64,000 nucleotides of DNA from Lepturacanthus savala. Taxonomy: Eukaryota > Chordata > Actinopteri > Scombriformes > Trichiuridae. The stretch spans positions 35,527,602-35,591,601 of the forward strand of contig CM060464.1 in assembly GCA_030544235.1 (NCBI GenBank), given 5' to 3'. Below the pieces are notes generated by a model, which did no database searches, had not been told where the DNA came from, and saw only the letters and a program-made list of their open reading frames with translations. The stretch's first letter is position 1, and each line of letters starts with the position of its first letter. Made by a program: the position numbers and the translations under genes. Below, one piece after another: positions 11,949 through 25,184 of the stretch.

Positions 11949-12294
11949 TACATGCTAATCATTCATTCATCTTCTATACCCGCTAATTCCTCATTAGAGA
12001 TGTGGGGGTCTGCTGGAGCCAATCCCAGCACATTACAGATGAGAGGCAGGGATACACCCCAAATGGTCCCCCATCTTATCGTGGGACACACACAGAATTC
12101 ACTCACACACTCACACCTAAGAGCAATTTAGTGTCTCCAACTAACCTCAACATGTTTTTAGACTGTTGGAGGAAGCTGGAGAACCTGGAGAAAACCCACC
12201 AGATACGGGGAGAACATGCAAACTCCACACAAAAAGGTCCCATGACCTTCTTGCTGTAAAGCTTGTTCCACTGTGTCACCCTACATGCTAATCA
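11949..12294 (-). mobile_element. tRNA-like teleost SINE, minus strand
   Basis: Same family as the copy at 1428, reversed. It is flanked by 13-bp direct repeats, TACATGCTAATCA (11949-11961 and 12282-12294). It is more diverged than the first copy. Confidence 0.75.
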
Positions 12295-13369
12295 CCTAAA
12301 TAAAATAATAGAAATATAGTCAACAAAAATAATGGAGTCCTTCTTCACTCAGTTGTTACAATCAGTAGCAACATGTTTGTCTGATATGTGAATCAAATGA
12401 TCTAAAAGGCATAAAACAGCCGGAGGTGAAGTTCACTGACTCATTAGCTGAGGAGCTGTTACCATAGCAATATGCAGATTTATGATGAATTTGAAGCCTC
12501 AATGAAATGTAAACAAGGGAGTTAGGAAAGAATTCACCCTCCCCATCACTGAATAGTAAAATTATCTATATAGACTAAAATCTTTCTTTGCAACATGTAA
12601 ACATATTTTATTCTGCTGTAAAGTTTCATATTTTGAAAACTTTACAGCAGACACGTGGGCGTATGAGGAATGACTCACTATTACAACCAGCCTCAAGTGG
12701 CCATACAAGTACGTGCCGATTTTCTTCCTTTTTTTGCTCACTGGTCAGCAACAGTTTAGTATGTTTTGTCCTTATTGTAAGTGACAAAACTAAAATTACC
12801 ATCTTTTGGAATAATAAACATGAAGCTACTGTTGTGATATTTACTCTCGAATATGGAGAAATGTTCTGTCTAATAGCAGCTGACGCAGAAGTGTGGAAAT
12901 TACCCAACACGTGTGACTGGAGGGAAACTGGCCCTTAGGTCTTCATACCTGTAGAGGTAATTACAGGTGTTTACAGCCAGGTGAGTCAATGATGCAGCAG
13001 CAGGTATTTTCTCTCAGATCATGCGAAGCCTCGGCATCTGGCAGCGTTTACCGTGACAAGTGGCCATAAATTACTGTTTAAAACATCCATTAAAAGTCAT
13101 GTGACACTGATGCCGTCAATCAACTCACCTGAGTGACATGACTGCAGGTAAGGTTTACAGCAAAGTCCCACAGTGGGGAAACTGCATTAGTAACAGCAGT
13201 TGAAGAAAAAAGAAAAGATTGCACGCAGACTATATATAAAAAAGAAATACAATATAATATAAGATAGATGTGCTACAGTGAGTAAGGTAGATTATTGCAC
13301 AAACATTGTACATGACAAATTACTGTACAGAAGTGGTAACAGTAACAGTGGTTTTATCAGTGTTTGTAG
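12295..13369. other. Intergenic; one short perfect hairpin
   Basis: No genes recognised. A perfect 15-bp inverted repeat with a 10-base loop lies at 12612-12651 (arm TCTGCTGTAAAGTTT). Confidence 0.5.
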
Positions 13370-13689
13370 AGTCTCACGGCAGCAGGAAGGAAAGAATCTC
13401 TCTTTCACACGGTGAGGGTGGATCAGTTGGTCACTGAAGCTGCCAGAGCAGACTGTGGTGTCAGTTTTGCCAGGAACTGTCTGTCGCCCACCTCCCGTAC
13501 TGAGTCCAGCCCAGGACGGATGATGCTGCTGCTTCAGCCGGCCACACTGTACAGAATGGCTGATGCCACCACAGAGTCATAGAAAGTCTTTATGAACGCC
13601 ACCTGCACTTCAAAAGACCTCCGTCCCCTCAGGAGGTAGAGCCTGCTTTGGTCTTTCCTGTAGATTGCATCTGCGCTGTGAGTCCAGTC
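13370..13689 (-). pseudogene. LINE ORF2 C-terminal fragment
   Basis: On the minus strand the frame reads YLLRGRRSFEV...IKTFYDSVVASAILY, then GGGRQTVPGKTDTTVCSG and RVKERFFPSCRET. This matches the extreme C-terminus of fish LINE polymerases, where RSF...TFY.SVV.S and a final R..SF.P motif recur. It is a 5'-truncated LINE insertion cut at 13689 by the Tc1 element. The clade is not resolved. Confidence 0.55.
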
Positions 13690-14669
13690 TACACTCACCG
13701 GCCATTTTATTAGGTACACCTGTCCAACTGCTCGTTAACACTTAATTTCTAATCAGCTAATCACATGGCGGCAACTCAGTGCATTTAGGCATGTAGACAT
13801 GGTCAAGACAATCTCCTGCAGTTCAAACCGAGCATCAGTATGGGGAAGAAAGGTGATTTGAGTGACTTTGAACTTCGCATGGTTGTTGGTGCCAGAAGGG
13901 CTGGTCTGAGTATTTCAGAAACTGCTGATCTATTTGGATTTTCACGCACAACCATCTCTAGGGTTTACAGAGAATGGTCCGAAAAAGAAAAAATATCCAG
14001 TGAGTGGCAGTTCTGTGGGCGGAAATGCCTTGTTGATGCCAGAGGTCAGAGGAGAATGGCCAGACTGGTTCGAGCTGATAGAAAGGCAACAGTGACTCAA
14101 ATAACCACCCGTTACAACCAAGGTCTGATGAGTCTCGATTTCTGCTGCGACATTCGGATGGTAGGGTCAGAATTTGGCGTCAACAACATGAAAGCATGGA
14201 TCCATCCTGCCTTGTATCAACGGTTCAGGCTGGTGGTAGTGGTGTAATGGTGTGGGGAATATTTTCTTGGCACTCTTTGGGCCCCTTGGTACCAATTGAG
14301 CATCGTTGCAATGCCACAGCCTACCTGAGTATTGTTGCTGACCATGTCCATCCCTTTATGACCACAATGTACCCAACTTCTGATGGCTACTTTCAGCAGG
14401 ATAATGCACCATGTCATAAAGCTGGAATCATCTCAGACTGGTTTCTTGAACATGACAATGAGTTCACTGTACTCAAATGGCCTCCACAGTCACCAGATCT
14501 CAATCCAATAGAGCATCTTTGGGATGTGGTGGAACGGGAGATTCGCATCATGGATGTGCAGCCGACAAATCTGCTCCAACTGTGTGATGCCATCATGTCA
14601 ATATGGACCAAACTCTCTGAGGAATGCTTCCAATTGAGGCAGTTCTGAAGGCAAAAGGGGGTCCAACCC

Positions 14670-14671
<2 letters not shown>
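13690..14671 (+). mobile_element. Tc1-like transposon, 3' end missing
   Basis: Starts TACACTCACCGGCCATTTTA, followed by GGTACACCTGTCCA, the same 5' terminal repeat as the copy at 8850. It continues through the transposase gene and breaks off at AAGGGGGTCCAACCCC, right beside a (TA)n run. The 3' inverted repeat is gone, so this copy cannot be excised. Confidence 0.85.
13840..14648 (+). pseudogene. Tc1-like transposase, broken
   Basis: The N-terminal half reads MGKKGDLSDFELRMVVGARR, with a helix-turn-helix pair (LSISETADLFGFSRTTISRV) that would bind the terminal repeats. After TTRYNQG a stretch is deleted, and the frame joins directly to LMSLDFC. A frameshift near 14183 moves reading to the frame that holds GVMVWGIFSWHSLGP, DNAPCHKA and SPDLNPIEHLWD, the second and third parts of the DDE site. 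It ends at 14648. A full Tc1 transposase is about 340 residues; this copy lacks part of the first catalytic segment. Confidence 0.85.

Positions 14672-14732
<61 letters not shown>
14672..14732. repeat. (TA)n microsatellite
   Basis: About 61 bases of TA at the broken 3' end of the Tc1 copy. Confidence 0.9.
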
Positions 14733-14737
<5 letters not shown>

Positions 14738-15210
14738 ACCACTGGAGCAACTCCAGCCTGACGATTTTAAATTTAATTTTAATTTAATTTAAATTTAAAT
14801 GTGAAGCATGTGGTTTTTGATTTCAGAGGTTGATACTTAAACCACAGATCCTCTTTTGGGGTTGAGGTGTTGCTCCTCTGATTTTGTGGGCAACAATAAC
14901 AGACATGGACAAGAATCAGGATGAGGCAAGTGCGTATTCAGTCACTGAACATAAAGTTTATTTCCACTTTCACTTTCACTTACACTTTGGGGTGAAAGTG
15001 ACTCAAAACTCTTGCCGGAACTCAGTGCATGTAAAATAATGCAGTGCGTGCCGCTCACGATTTGTTACGGTTTTTAATCGGTTTTTGGGCAATTTTTAGC
15101 ACAGTTATGGATGCATGTCACTTAGTCAGGCATGCATATAGGAAAAAAACAGATTATCAATATCTCTCAAAGATTTATTAAGCAAAGTATCAGTTCACAG
15201 TGAGTGATAA
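14733..15210. other. Intergenic, possible outer repeat end
   Basis: No gene seen. GGTGAAAGTGA near 14992 and TTCACTTTCACCACTG at about 16620-16635 could be the two ends of an older hAT-type element into which the 15219-16210 element inserted. The left end is too degenerate to be sure. Confidence 0.3.
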
Positions 15211-16218
15211 AAAATGTCCAGTGGTGTCAAAAGTACACACATTTGTTACTTAAGTAAAAGAAGAGATACTACAGTATAAAAACACTCTGGTAAAAGTTGA
15301 AGTATCAATTTGATGTCTTTACTCAAATGAAAGTGAACAAGTATGTGCTCAAAAACCTATTTAAAGTATAAAAGTATAAAGTAACATTTAAAAAAATATA
15401 AAAAAATAAATTAGTTGGTGCCAATATATAGATTGGAAGCTTAATTTGAAACTGATTATACACGTGGCCCAAGACACAGCATCATCATAAACCCATTACT
15501 ATCAAAGACAAAGCAACTCGAGGAGCATGTTCTTTCTCAAACTTTATTGGAATTCAACATCCAAACCGTGGTAGCACTCAAGAGGTAGGTATTCAGGCCT
15601 GCAAAACTGCCAGACAGAGAGAGAGAGAGAGAGACACTAGGAGTACATGATGGTCATGATGATAACGTTTCCATAGGGGGTCTATTTGCTCTCCGCTTCA
15701 TTGTAGTGCTGGGTGGGGGCCAACAACAGATCCAGACCCTCCCTTACATTACCACCATCCTACTAGAAAACCTGATCACTATTTAGTAATAAGCTTAACT
15801 GTGCACTTGAGGTAAAAAAATAAATAAACTAGCTCTCTATCGTCCTATTAGCTACTGATGACTTCCTTTTGTGTCAGCACAAATGCCATGATTCGTCTAA
15901 CCAATGAGCGTTTATATGATTCATCCAATTACACTTGACCTCATAGGTGTGGATTGGCGCCATTGATCTGTATTGGATGGCGCAAATGACGTAATACAGT
16001 GATAAAAAAACATGAAACTTAAACCAAGAGTAACGAGACCGTTCATTTTGAAAATGTAACCAATAGAAAGTACAGATACTTGTGTGAAAATGTAATGAGT
16101 AGAAGTCAGAAGTAGGCAGAAAAAATAGTAATGGAGTAAAGTATAGATACCTAAAAAGTGTACTTAAGTACAGTAACGAAGTATTTGTACTTTGTTACTT
16201 GACACCTCTGAAAATGTC
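15211..16218. mobile_element. Non-autonomous hAT element with perfect 8-bp target duplication
   Basis: The element runs from CAGTGGTGTCAAAAGTAC (15219) to TTACTTGACACCTCTG (16210). It is bounded by perfect direct repeats AAAATGTC (15211-15218 and 16211-16218), the 8-bp duplication expected for hAT. Inside are many AAGTA/TACTT motifs and a short (GA)n run near 15618, but no transposase. It is about 992 bp and mobilised in trans, if at all. Confidence 0.8.
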
Positions 16219-17305
16219 TATATTTTGCGCTGCATTGTGCCAACATAATTTTGCTCGGTGAGAGCAAACACGTGTGATTTGAACCAATCAGAATTAGCGA
16301 TGCTGATAACATGTCCATCGGCCAACCAGAAACGCATTTGTTCAGCTCAGCTCGCCTCTCGTTGCATAGCAACCAGAGACGCACTCAGACTTGTCGCTTC
16401 GTGCCAGATGGCACAGACAGACACGGAAACAGCGCAGATTACACTGAAACAAGCACACTGGAATTGTTCAAGCACTCAGATAATGTAACTAATGTGACAT
16501 TAGTACATTGTTTTCTTTATTTAACATGGGATTTTGACAGGGAGCTTCTTCTCCTTTTTTTAACGGAACGCCGTTCCGGTCGTGAATCTTTTAACGGAAT
16601 GTAGTTCCGGACAGTTCCGGTTCACTTTCACCACTGATATATGACTTCTATTATTCATTTTTTAATTGCTATATTGAGCTAAAATGCCTATTTGAGACAG
16701 CTTTATTTTATTTCAGAATTTTATTTTTTTAACTGAATCGCTGTATTTGCTATACATTTTTTGAAGACAGCTTTATTTTATTTATTTAACTGTATTGCTG
16801 TATTTGTTTTACATTTTTGATTAATGCACCTGGCCTAACTGGTTTAATGTGCTGGATCTTTACTTTTGGATTTAATTCATGAAGCACAGTTCACCAATAA
16901 AAAATTGGATTTCAGATCTTCTCTTCTTTCTGTATTCAATTGATTAGTCATGCACTAAAATTTTTTAAAATCCTAGAATTCAAATTCTTTATCAGGAGAC
17001 CTTTAGCAGACATGAAATTAAAATGCGATTAATTCAATTAATTAATTACAAAATCCTGTAATTAATTCGATTAATTTTTTTAATCGACTGACAGCACTAA
17101 TTTATTTTAGAGATCGTTTGACACGCAAATCGAAATCACTATTAAAATTAAAGTAATTTCACAGCCAAATGATTCAAGACACCATGTGGTGCGGATCTGA
17201 TTTGAAAATAATCGCTCTACAGTTACACATTAACACGGCTTTGTTTTCATTTGGTCTGGTGCTAAACACCGGATGAGGATATTGAAACATCTCGCTTTTT
17301 ATATA
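16219..17305. other. Intergenic, AT-rich repeat debris
   Basis: No gene. At 17010-17095, ATTAATTCGATTAATTTTTT with TAATCGACTGACAGCAC resembles one end of a common fish MITE; the other end was not found. Confidence 0.35.
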
Positions 17306-18364
17306 TAGTCTATCAGGGATTCCCAAAGTGTGGTGCGGTGCGCGAGCTAAAACATGTGATGGCGGTCTGAAGAGTTTTTTCAAAGTGGGATTTTTCGACA
17401 CAATAAAGACAATGACTTCTCTCTGTTTAGACATGCCAGTTTACCACTTTTGTTTTGGTGCGTCTTTATTCCTGCATCAGACGACACAGTAGAGTCGAGT
17501 CACTGGAATCGCACTCACATTTCCGCAGATTTGTGGAGATGTGATTGAAGCAGAGCCTCCACACTGGTGAGATGTTGAGTTGTTTATATAAAGTAGAACT
17601 AATATGTCATAAAAAAAAAGAAAAAAAAAAACCTGATGTTTGCTCAACAATGAGGAATGTATTCTCTCAGCTGAGGCGGAGACACTCAGAGTACAAATGC
17701 TGATTCTGAAATATAAATAAATATAAAATGTACATTTGGTCCTGTGTTTGGTTAGGTGAGTGTTCACACTGTATAGAACCAGACCAGGATTCACTTGATA
17801 CAAATCAAGACCCTCTATTTTCAAGTGGACCAGAGTTGGTTTGTTTGAACCAGACTTCTATGAGTTTTTACACCTGGACAAACAAAGTGGAACTATCCAA
17901 GGAAACCAACTCTAGTCTGTTTAAAGTGACTAAATCAGGACAGTGTGAAATCCCCTCAGTGTCACATCCTTTTAACAAGATGATGAATGATCATTCATTC
18001 AAAAACATCAATTTAAACAGCAGCTATAACATAATATCCCATAATATTCTGTATCATCAGACTAGTGTTGCTGTGGTTTAAATACCCTGCTCCCCCCAAC
18101 ATACTTCCTGCTGCTAAGCCTGTCCTCTCCTGATATAAATCTTACTGTGTTGTATTATTTTAAAACTTTGTTAAATTTCAATTTAATTCAGATGCTCTTT
18201 TCTTAATGTGATCACTAGATGATGTGTTCTGGTTGAATTAAACATGCTGCCTTAAGAAATTTAGTTGTGTTTTTTGGAAAGTGTAGGAAATAGGGGGTGC
18301 ATCAACCAGTTTGGGATATAGATGGGGGTCCACGGCTAAAAAAGTTTGGGAACCGCTAGACTAT
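17306..18364. mobile_element. Non-autonomous hAT (Charlie-like) element
   Basis: The left end CAGGGATTCCCAAAGTGTGG (17314) and right end AGTTTGGGAACCGC (18356) are inverted copies of the hAT-Charlie-type terminus. The flanks TAGTCTAT and TAGACTAT agree at seven of eight bases, in line with an aged 8-bp target duplication. No transposase frame remains in the 1.04 kb between. Confidence 0.65.
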
Positions 18365-21300
18365 ATAATTTTTTTTCGAGAGGGAATTGATCTTTTTTTT
18401 CCACAGTCAAGTGCTGCACGCCTGAAATCCAGCACAGCACCGGAAAACTTTAATCCCTGTAGGTGAGAATCCTGACAGGAAGGGCCTTCATCCAAGCGGA
18501 TATGGCTTCCTTTTATCCTCCTGCCCTCTGCACTGATTGGCTACGAAGCCAGGTGAAGCACATAGCAGCAGACTTGTCATAAACCACAGTAGCATATCGT
18601 ACTGCTACATATATGAAGTATATGTAACCCAATTGACAAATGCAAAATAAGAAGGTACATAGTTGATAAAAAGCATATATAGTAATAAATAGTAAAGTGG
18701 GATAATAAATAGTGATAACTTTGATGAAACAATTCATATATGATGGGTTGTTATTGTTAAAAGCATGATTTAAATATATTTGATATAGCAGTACTTTTAC
18801 TGTGAAGGTTACGATTGGGTACTTTTATTTTGACATGTTGTTTGCAAGCATCAGTCAGACAGTTGAGCGCTTGGGAGTTGGACACTCCATTTTCTTCTGC
18901 TCCATCTGTGAGCCAGATACATTTGAGAAATTATTTCTAAGGTTTGTTGAAGTTTTCCTTTTGGGAATATAAAGTGACAACTGTACATTTTGAAGATAGA
19001 AGCTTCTCGCCAGTATTTCTTTTGTTTGAATCATCTCGGAAAGACAATTTGCTTATTCTTTATTCCACTGTTTGAAATGGGTCATATGTTGTGTAATGCT
19101 TTGTGAAACATCAGAATTGTATGTTGTTTTGTAAACACTTGTTATGGGAAATGCGAAAGAGCACATTTTAGTCAAAATGAGTAAACTTAAAGCTCAGAAT
19201 GAGCTGAATGTATTATGCATGCTGAGAGGGCTGAACATGTCCTCGTGATAATGACTTTACTTGTTGTTTAACTACTTTTGAAATTTAAACTGATATATGA
19301 TTGAAGATTGAATATTGGCCTGATGTGTATATCATAGCTTAATAAAGGGTTGAATGATTACACAGGTCAGGTTTTTGGGATGATCCAGATTCCAATGAAG
19401 AGGCTTTGTTTGATGGTGAGCCACCTGTTCGAGTGATGCTGTTTAGTTAATCCCAGTGGCAATATCTGGTAGGATTGTGGCCAGCTCGTGTCACATCACT
19501 TTGACTATGTCCGACTTGACTATTTGACTTAGCGCTTTATGAACTGAATTAACATCGAACATTGGATTAACACTGAACTACTTGGAAGGAACTGTTTTTT
19601 TGTTTTTGAACAACAACTTAAAGGATCATTACCAACTTAAAGGAACTCTTAAACTTTGCACTTTTGGTTAAAGGACTAAAACCCAACTTCTTGAAGGACA
19701 ATTCATTTTTATTTTATTTTAAAAATGGTCCATTTTATTTTTATTTGGGCGATTGCAAATACGTTTATCTTTTTATATTACTAAAGAAAGAACAACTTTA
19801 TAGCCTAGTGTGGTGTCTTTTAATTATACTGTTGATTTCACACTCTCTCCAGAGCCTAGTATCTCTAGTCTACTCCATTAGGAACCTGGTCTATCATTGA
19901 CATGTAAATACTCAGTAATGGGTTACACATATTATGAGTCCCACCCAACATTGTTGTCCTCAGCATAGTCAAAGTCCTCCCTTCGGGTCTCTGGCATAGT
20001 GTGCAAAAATTATTATTAAATTAAAAACAAGCTATGCATGTGCCAAATATCACCACCAGGTGGCCCCAAAAGATACCACCTGTCAAGCAAAGAGTTTTGA
20101 GGTATGGCAGACAAACAAACACTTCCTGGTGGAGATAAGAAACAGTCTCACATGGAGCAGCTGATGCTGCCTACAGACACATTCTTTGAATGTGCTGCTG
20201 TTCTTCACTTTAATTAGAACATGTGATTTGAAGCAGTTTCGCTCTCCAGAGACATTCAGAGATGCATTTTTGCTAATTGTACTGACCAAATTCAGTGTGT
20301 ACTAAAGGGTGAAATGGTGTAGTATAATATGATCATGTTTGCTTTTGATACGTAAAAGGGCTCTCAAGATATAAACTCACCTCCAGTTTTGCCTTTGCTA
20401 CTTAATTTGTTTGTCTGTCATACTCAAAACGATTTTGAACATAAATCCATTCAATACGTTTTGTGCAGCTTGGTCCAAAGATCTTATATACCAATTTTAA
20501 GATCTTAATGTGACAATCCACTATATGAATACAATTTTGTTCCTAACCCAAACATCAGTGGTGATTTGTGATCTTTCAAATTTACAGACATCCCAAGTTC
20601 CAAAAAGTGATTTCAGGGAGATGTTTCTTCTGGGAGACTTGGCCCAATGTTAGCATTGTTTGCCATCATGATGCTAGCTGGTCACTCGGACCTAGCCGAG
20701 TATGATTGCACTATTGAAAAAAAAGGTAATTAAAACTAGAACAACAACAACAATAATAATAAGAACAAGGAAACTTTAATATTTATAGTACAATGAAATA
20801 TGTGAGTGTGATTTATTTACAGTGTAAGAAAGTGGAAAGGCCAACAAATAGTCTCTGTTTGTCATTTAACTTCACATGCAAAATCCGCGATGGGACTGAA
20901 ATCATGCAGCTGAGGTGACATCATGCAGACATCCCAAATCTCCTGGAAGTTCTTGAGAGTGACCCCGTGATGCCCACGAGTCGGGTAAAATATCCACCAC
21001 ACTCCATTGACTTTCAGCATTTTTCAGCATTTATCCAATGGGCACCAAGTTTCGAGGCGATGAAAAAAAAGCCCCATTCACAAAGATTCATAAAGAAATC
21101 GCCACTGCCAAACACATTTAATCAAGGGGGATGACCCAAAACCATGAGACCCCGATAGGGTCTGTTGGTTTTAATACATGAAAGCATTGCGATATGTGCG
21201 ATATGAGCCACAATTTGTTTGTTGGCTTTTCTGTAAATTTTGATGATGTGTGTCAAGTTTGATGTTGACTGGACAAAATGTGTGACCTGTGAAAACTTTA

Positions 21301-21534
21301 GATAAAATCCAAAATGGTGGAAGATCAATCTCAGCAGAAAATGATGGCGTAGCTCCAAATACCAATATAGCAAGTTTTTTGAAAATTGGATGCATAGTTT
21401 AAATGATTCATGCAGAAATGCAGCACCAATTTTGAGTTGATCCCTGACCAAGAATGGTCTTGACATAAAACTTGCTGAAAAGAGTCATGGTGTTGTGGTT
21501 TGGTTTTTGTTGTTGTTGTGTGTGTCTCTTTTCC
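18365..21534. other. Long unassigned interval
   Basis: About 3.2 kb without recognisable coding sequence. Part of 18830-19900 has a retroelement-UTR feel (TATA-like and AATAAA motifs, no frames of note), but I cannot name it. There is a short CAA/AAT repeat near 20735-20765. Confidence 0.4.
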
Positions 21535-21539
21535 CCTAG

Positions 21540-21909
21540 TTTTTTTCCGCAGAGCGGCGGGGCGTGGCCTGGGACGGTCTGCAGCTCGGGACGAGACACA
21601 GCTGTCGGGGATCAGCAATCAACAGGTCCCGTTATATACCCGGAAGCAACATTACACCGGCGCCGGATTATACTAATCGATGTTGCCAGTAACCGACGAC
21701 CCAGCCACGTCCCACTCCTCGTGCCTTTTGTCCACCTCACACCGTCCCCCGTTCCGGAGAACCTGCCTTCACCGTTCCTGGCTGCCTTCACCACCAGCCA
21801 GCGCCCTTAGTTAAATTGCACATTTTTGTTTTGAATAAACTTCGTTATCACCGTTCACCTGTCGCTGTCTCTGCTCTGGGGTCCCGCAAAAACCAAACCG
21901 TCTCACATG
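21540..21909 (+). repeat. Probable solo LTR of a gypsy-type element
   Basis: A GC-rich island in AT-rich DNA. It contains GGGGCGTGGCCTGGGACG, a TTATATACCC box near 21632, an AATAAA signal near 21834, and a terminal GCAAAAACCAAACCGTC...ACA typical of gypsy LTR ends in fish. No internal region follows, so a solo LTR is likely. The left border is uncertain. Confidence 0.45.
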
Positions 21910-21929
21910 GGACTGTAAAAAATCAGTCA

Positions 21930-22210
21930 GGCAGTCAGTCATTTTCTATTCCCGCTTATTCCTCATTAGGGTCGTGGGGTCTGCTGGAGCCAATCCCAGC
22001 ACATTACAGGCGAGAGGCAGGGATACACCCCAGATGGTCGCCAGCCAATCATGGGGCACACACACTATTCACTCACACCTATGGGTAATTTAGAGTCTCC
22101 AATTAACCTCATTATATTTTTGGACTGTGGGAGGAAGCCGGAGAACCTGGTGAAAACCCACACAGACATGGGGAGAACATGCAAATTCCACATAGAAAGG
22201 TCCCAGACTA
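21930..22210 (-). mobile_element. tRNA-like teleost SINE, minus strand, truncated
   Basis: The same family as at 1428, starting CAGTCAGTCATTTTCTAT and losing its tRNA-like head near 22210. It sits immediately after the probable solo LTR. Confidence 0.7.
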
Positions 22211-23425
22211 AGGTGGCCAAATTTCAGAACTTTTTACCCTATACTTCTAGGCCATAGCCTTCCCATACTGAAGAAAGATGTGAAATAAGAAACCACACAA
22301 ACACTATGGGGCTTTGCAGCTTTGCTACTTGGCCCCAACTACAGGAACTAAAGTTACTACAGGTCTTAAGGGTAGTACAGGTACTACAGGAAGTACAGGT
22401 ATTACAGAAACTACAGTTATCACAGGTTCTACAAGTATTTCTATAAAAGGGGCTCCAACACAAAAAAAGAATCCAGGCCAAAGTACTAAATCCGTGAAAT
22501 GGGCTCTTAATCCAAGACATAAAAGGTTTGAAAATCAATAAAGGCAGTCCACAACAGGCAAAAAAGGCAGACAGACAGGGAACAAGTAAAATCCAAGGTC
22601 ATAGATGTTAGAATGATGCATAAAAGTTATCCCATATTTTCTTATCTACATTCTTTTATTATTTGTTCTGCATAACATGACGGTATAAGTTTGTGTGTGT
22701 GTCTTGTTCTGCACTGAGTTATCTTCCAGGTGTACAATGGAGATGTAGTAGCTGGTGACTTGACCAAGATGTGAACTTCCTTCCACCATACCTAACCTGG
22801 GAGAGTGACTGACCTGTTTACATTCTAGAGAAAGGAAAACAAAACCTTGTATTAGACATTTACAACAGTTTATATTGTTGCTGGGAATTCCCCCTCCCCT
22901 TAGAAGCAACAACATGTAACTAGGGACCACCCTAAGGAAATAAAAAGAGGGCTCTGGCAGAGATATGGTTAGAGCGGGTTGGAGACTGCAACTGAGCATC
23001 TCTCTGTCTGTTCTCCTCATATGAAATCTTAATCCCTTGTCTTCTCCTCTTTGTGTGTGTTTTAAAATGTTTTAGGTTGTTTGAACCTGACAATAGAAAT
23101 AAAAAAATGTTTCGGAAATGGAAGGCAAGCAGAGACAAATTGCTAGAGAGCTTGAATACAGGGGAACATAGATATTCTATAAGATATGGAGAGTAAATAC
23201 ACTGTAAATACACTGGGGAATGACACACAGGTGATTAGGTCAGAGACAGCAACACTCACAGTGAAGGGAAGTAACCAGGAAGTAAAAGAAACACCACAGC
23301 ACTGAGTTTACAAAATCATCATGATGAGTCACACCTGATGGTTAAAACACACAGGTAGTGACATGTGTATAGCCCCACCCCTATAGTTAGACCACTCCCC
23401 CACCTCCTATAGTGTGTCTGCTTCG

Positions 23426-23511
<86 letters not shown>

Positions 23512-25184
23512 GTACTTTTTTAAATGTAAAATTGTAAAATTAACTTTTTGTAAACTAAACAGATGAGCTATGCTGTTTCCAGCTCCACTTCCTGTCCGGT
23601 TACATCTACTCTGCTCAGTTTAATTAATTCTCTTGTGGCTTGTGTCATAAACAGACTTGATTCATACCCGTCATCTGTGTGGGGAGCAACCTGAGTAAAG
23701 AAACACAGATGTGTCGTGTTGTGTGCGTGTTATAACGACTCCATCCATGTTAATTCTTAATGGAAACAGAACACACAAAACCAAACCAGGTCACGGTCAG
23801 TCAATCTGGTTCTGACTGTGGAAAGAGCTAAAAGATTCGCTCCCTCACCTGACGAGGTGTGTATCCCCATCCATCTGTCGGCATATTGGAACACGTCAAG
23901 GAGAAACTCGATCAATCAAACTAGAAGGGAAATACAATAGATTGTGATATGTGGCACTCTTTGATCAGGTTGATACAGGTGGCAAAGATGCTGCTTGTTG
24001 TTCCTGAGATGCAGAATTTTAGCATTGGTTTTAGCATTCGTTTTTGCATTAGTTTTAGCGTCAATTTTAGCATCAGTCCACCATCTTTGACAATCAAATA
24101 TTTTGCTGAATTTGGCTGAAGCTTCAAATCAACTTCAATATGTTTGTATAGAAATACTGAGAGGATTCCAGTTAAAGGTTCACCCTGTTTCACTGTGTTA
24201 AGGATAGCGCTAATGTTCGATGATTGATGACAGAGGCAACAAGACAATTCGTTTCCTGTTGACTCCATTAACACAGGTGGGACTGATCCTGAACTGTCAT
24301 CGGGTAACTACCAGTTTGGGGCTTTAAACACAGAGTAATAATGAACAGATATAACTTCTTGCTTCTCCTGGCAGATTGTGTTTATGAGTCTCAAACAGTT
24401 TTTTTTTGTGTCACGTCTGATTCATTTGCAGTTTACTCGCTTTGTGAGAAGTGGAGGCGTCGACTTCTCTTACACTCTGCGGCCGAACATGTTGTTGTGA
24501 CATATTTAAACATGCAGTCATGCCAAGTACTTGCTGATGTAAAAAGAGGCCATTGTTCCACGTTGAATTGTGTTGTTGTTTGAGGAAGTTATTTACAGCA
24601 TTTGCAGTGGGGCATATGCTCATGTGTATCTTTCACTTCAGGCTGTTCACACGCTGCAATAATTCTAACCCTAACCTCTTGTAATTACAGTTATATGAGA
24701 AAGTTATTTAAGAAACAGAAGTCAGAAGTTAGTGATCTATTTCTCTGTGAAACTGATTACCTATGTTTGAACGTTACAAAAGAATTTTGAATTAAATCCT
24801 CACATTTCATTGGACAATAAAACAATGGGCGGAGCTTATAAAACAGCTATAATTAAAAAAAATGTAAACTTTTATAAATGCTCTGAGAGCAGATGAGTCA
24901 ACCATTTCAAACTGTTTCACATGAAGAAAAAAATGGGTTTCGATCCTTTTCATGTAAAAAAGATTTGTTTACATGTTTTTGTCAAATACCTTGAACATAC
25001 AATTTTCATTGAGAAACAGGATTAAACTGTGATTAGATTGTGAGATAAGATGGAAATTTAACACTTCCTACACAGATGTTTCACATTAAAAGGCATCACT
25101 TTCTTTGCTATTTACTTCTATTTACTGTCAAACATCTAAAGGAAGTGTTGATTTTCATTGACAGGGGTTTAATACACCATTCTT
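22211..25184. other. Unassigned interval with short tandem repeats
   Basis: No gene recognised. An irregular ACTACAGGTA-type repeat runs at 22337-22440, and a TTTTAGCATT-type 12-mer repeat at about 24015-24080. Confidence 0.45.
23426..23508. repeat. (TG)n(TA)n microsatellite
   Basis: About 15 bases of TG followed by about 68 of TA. Confidence 0.9.
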
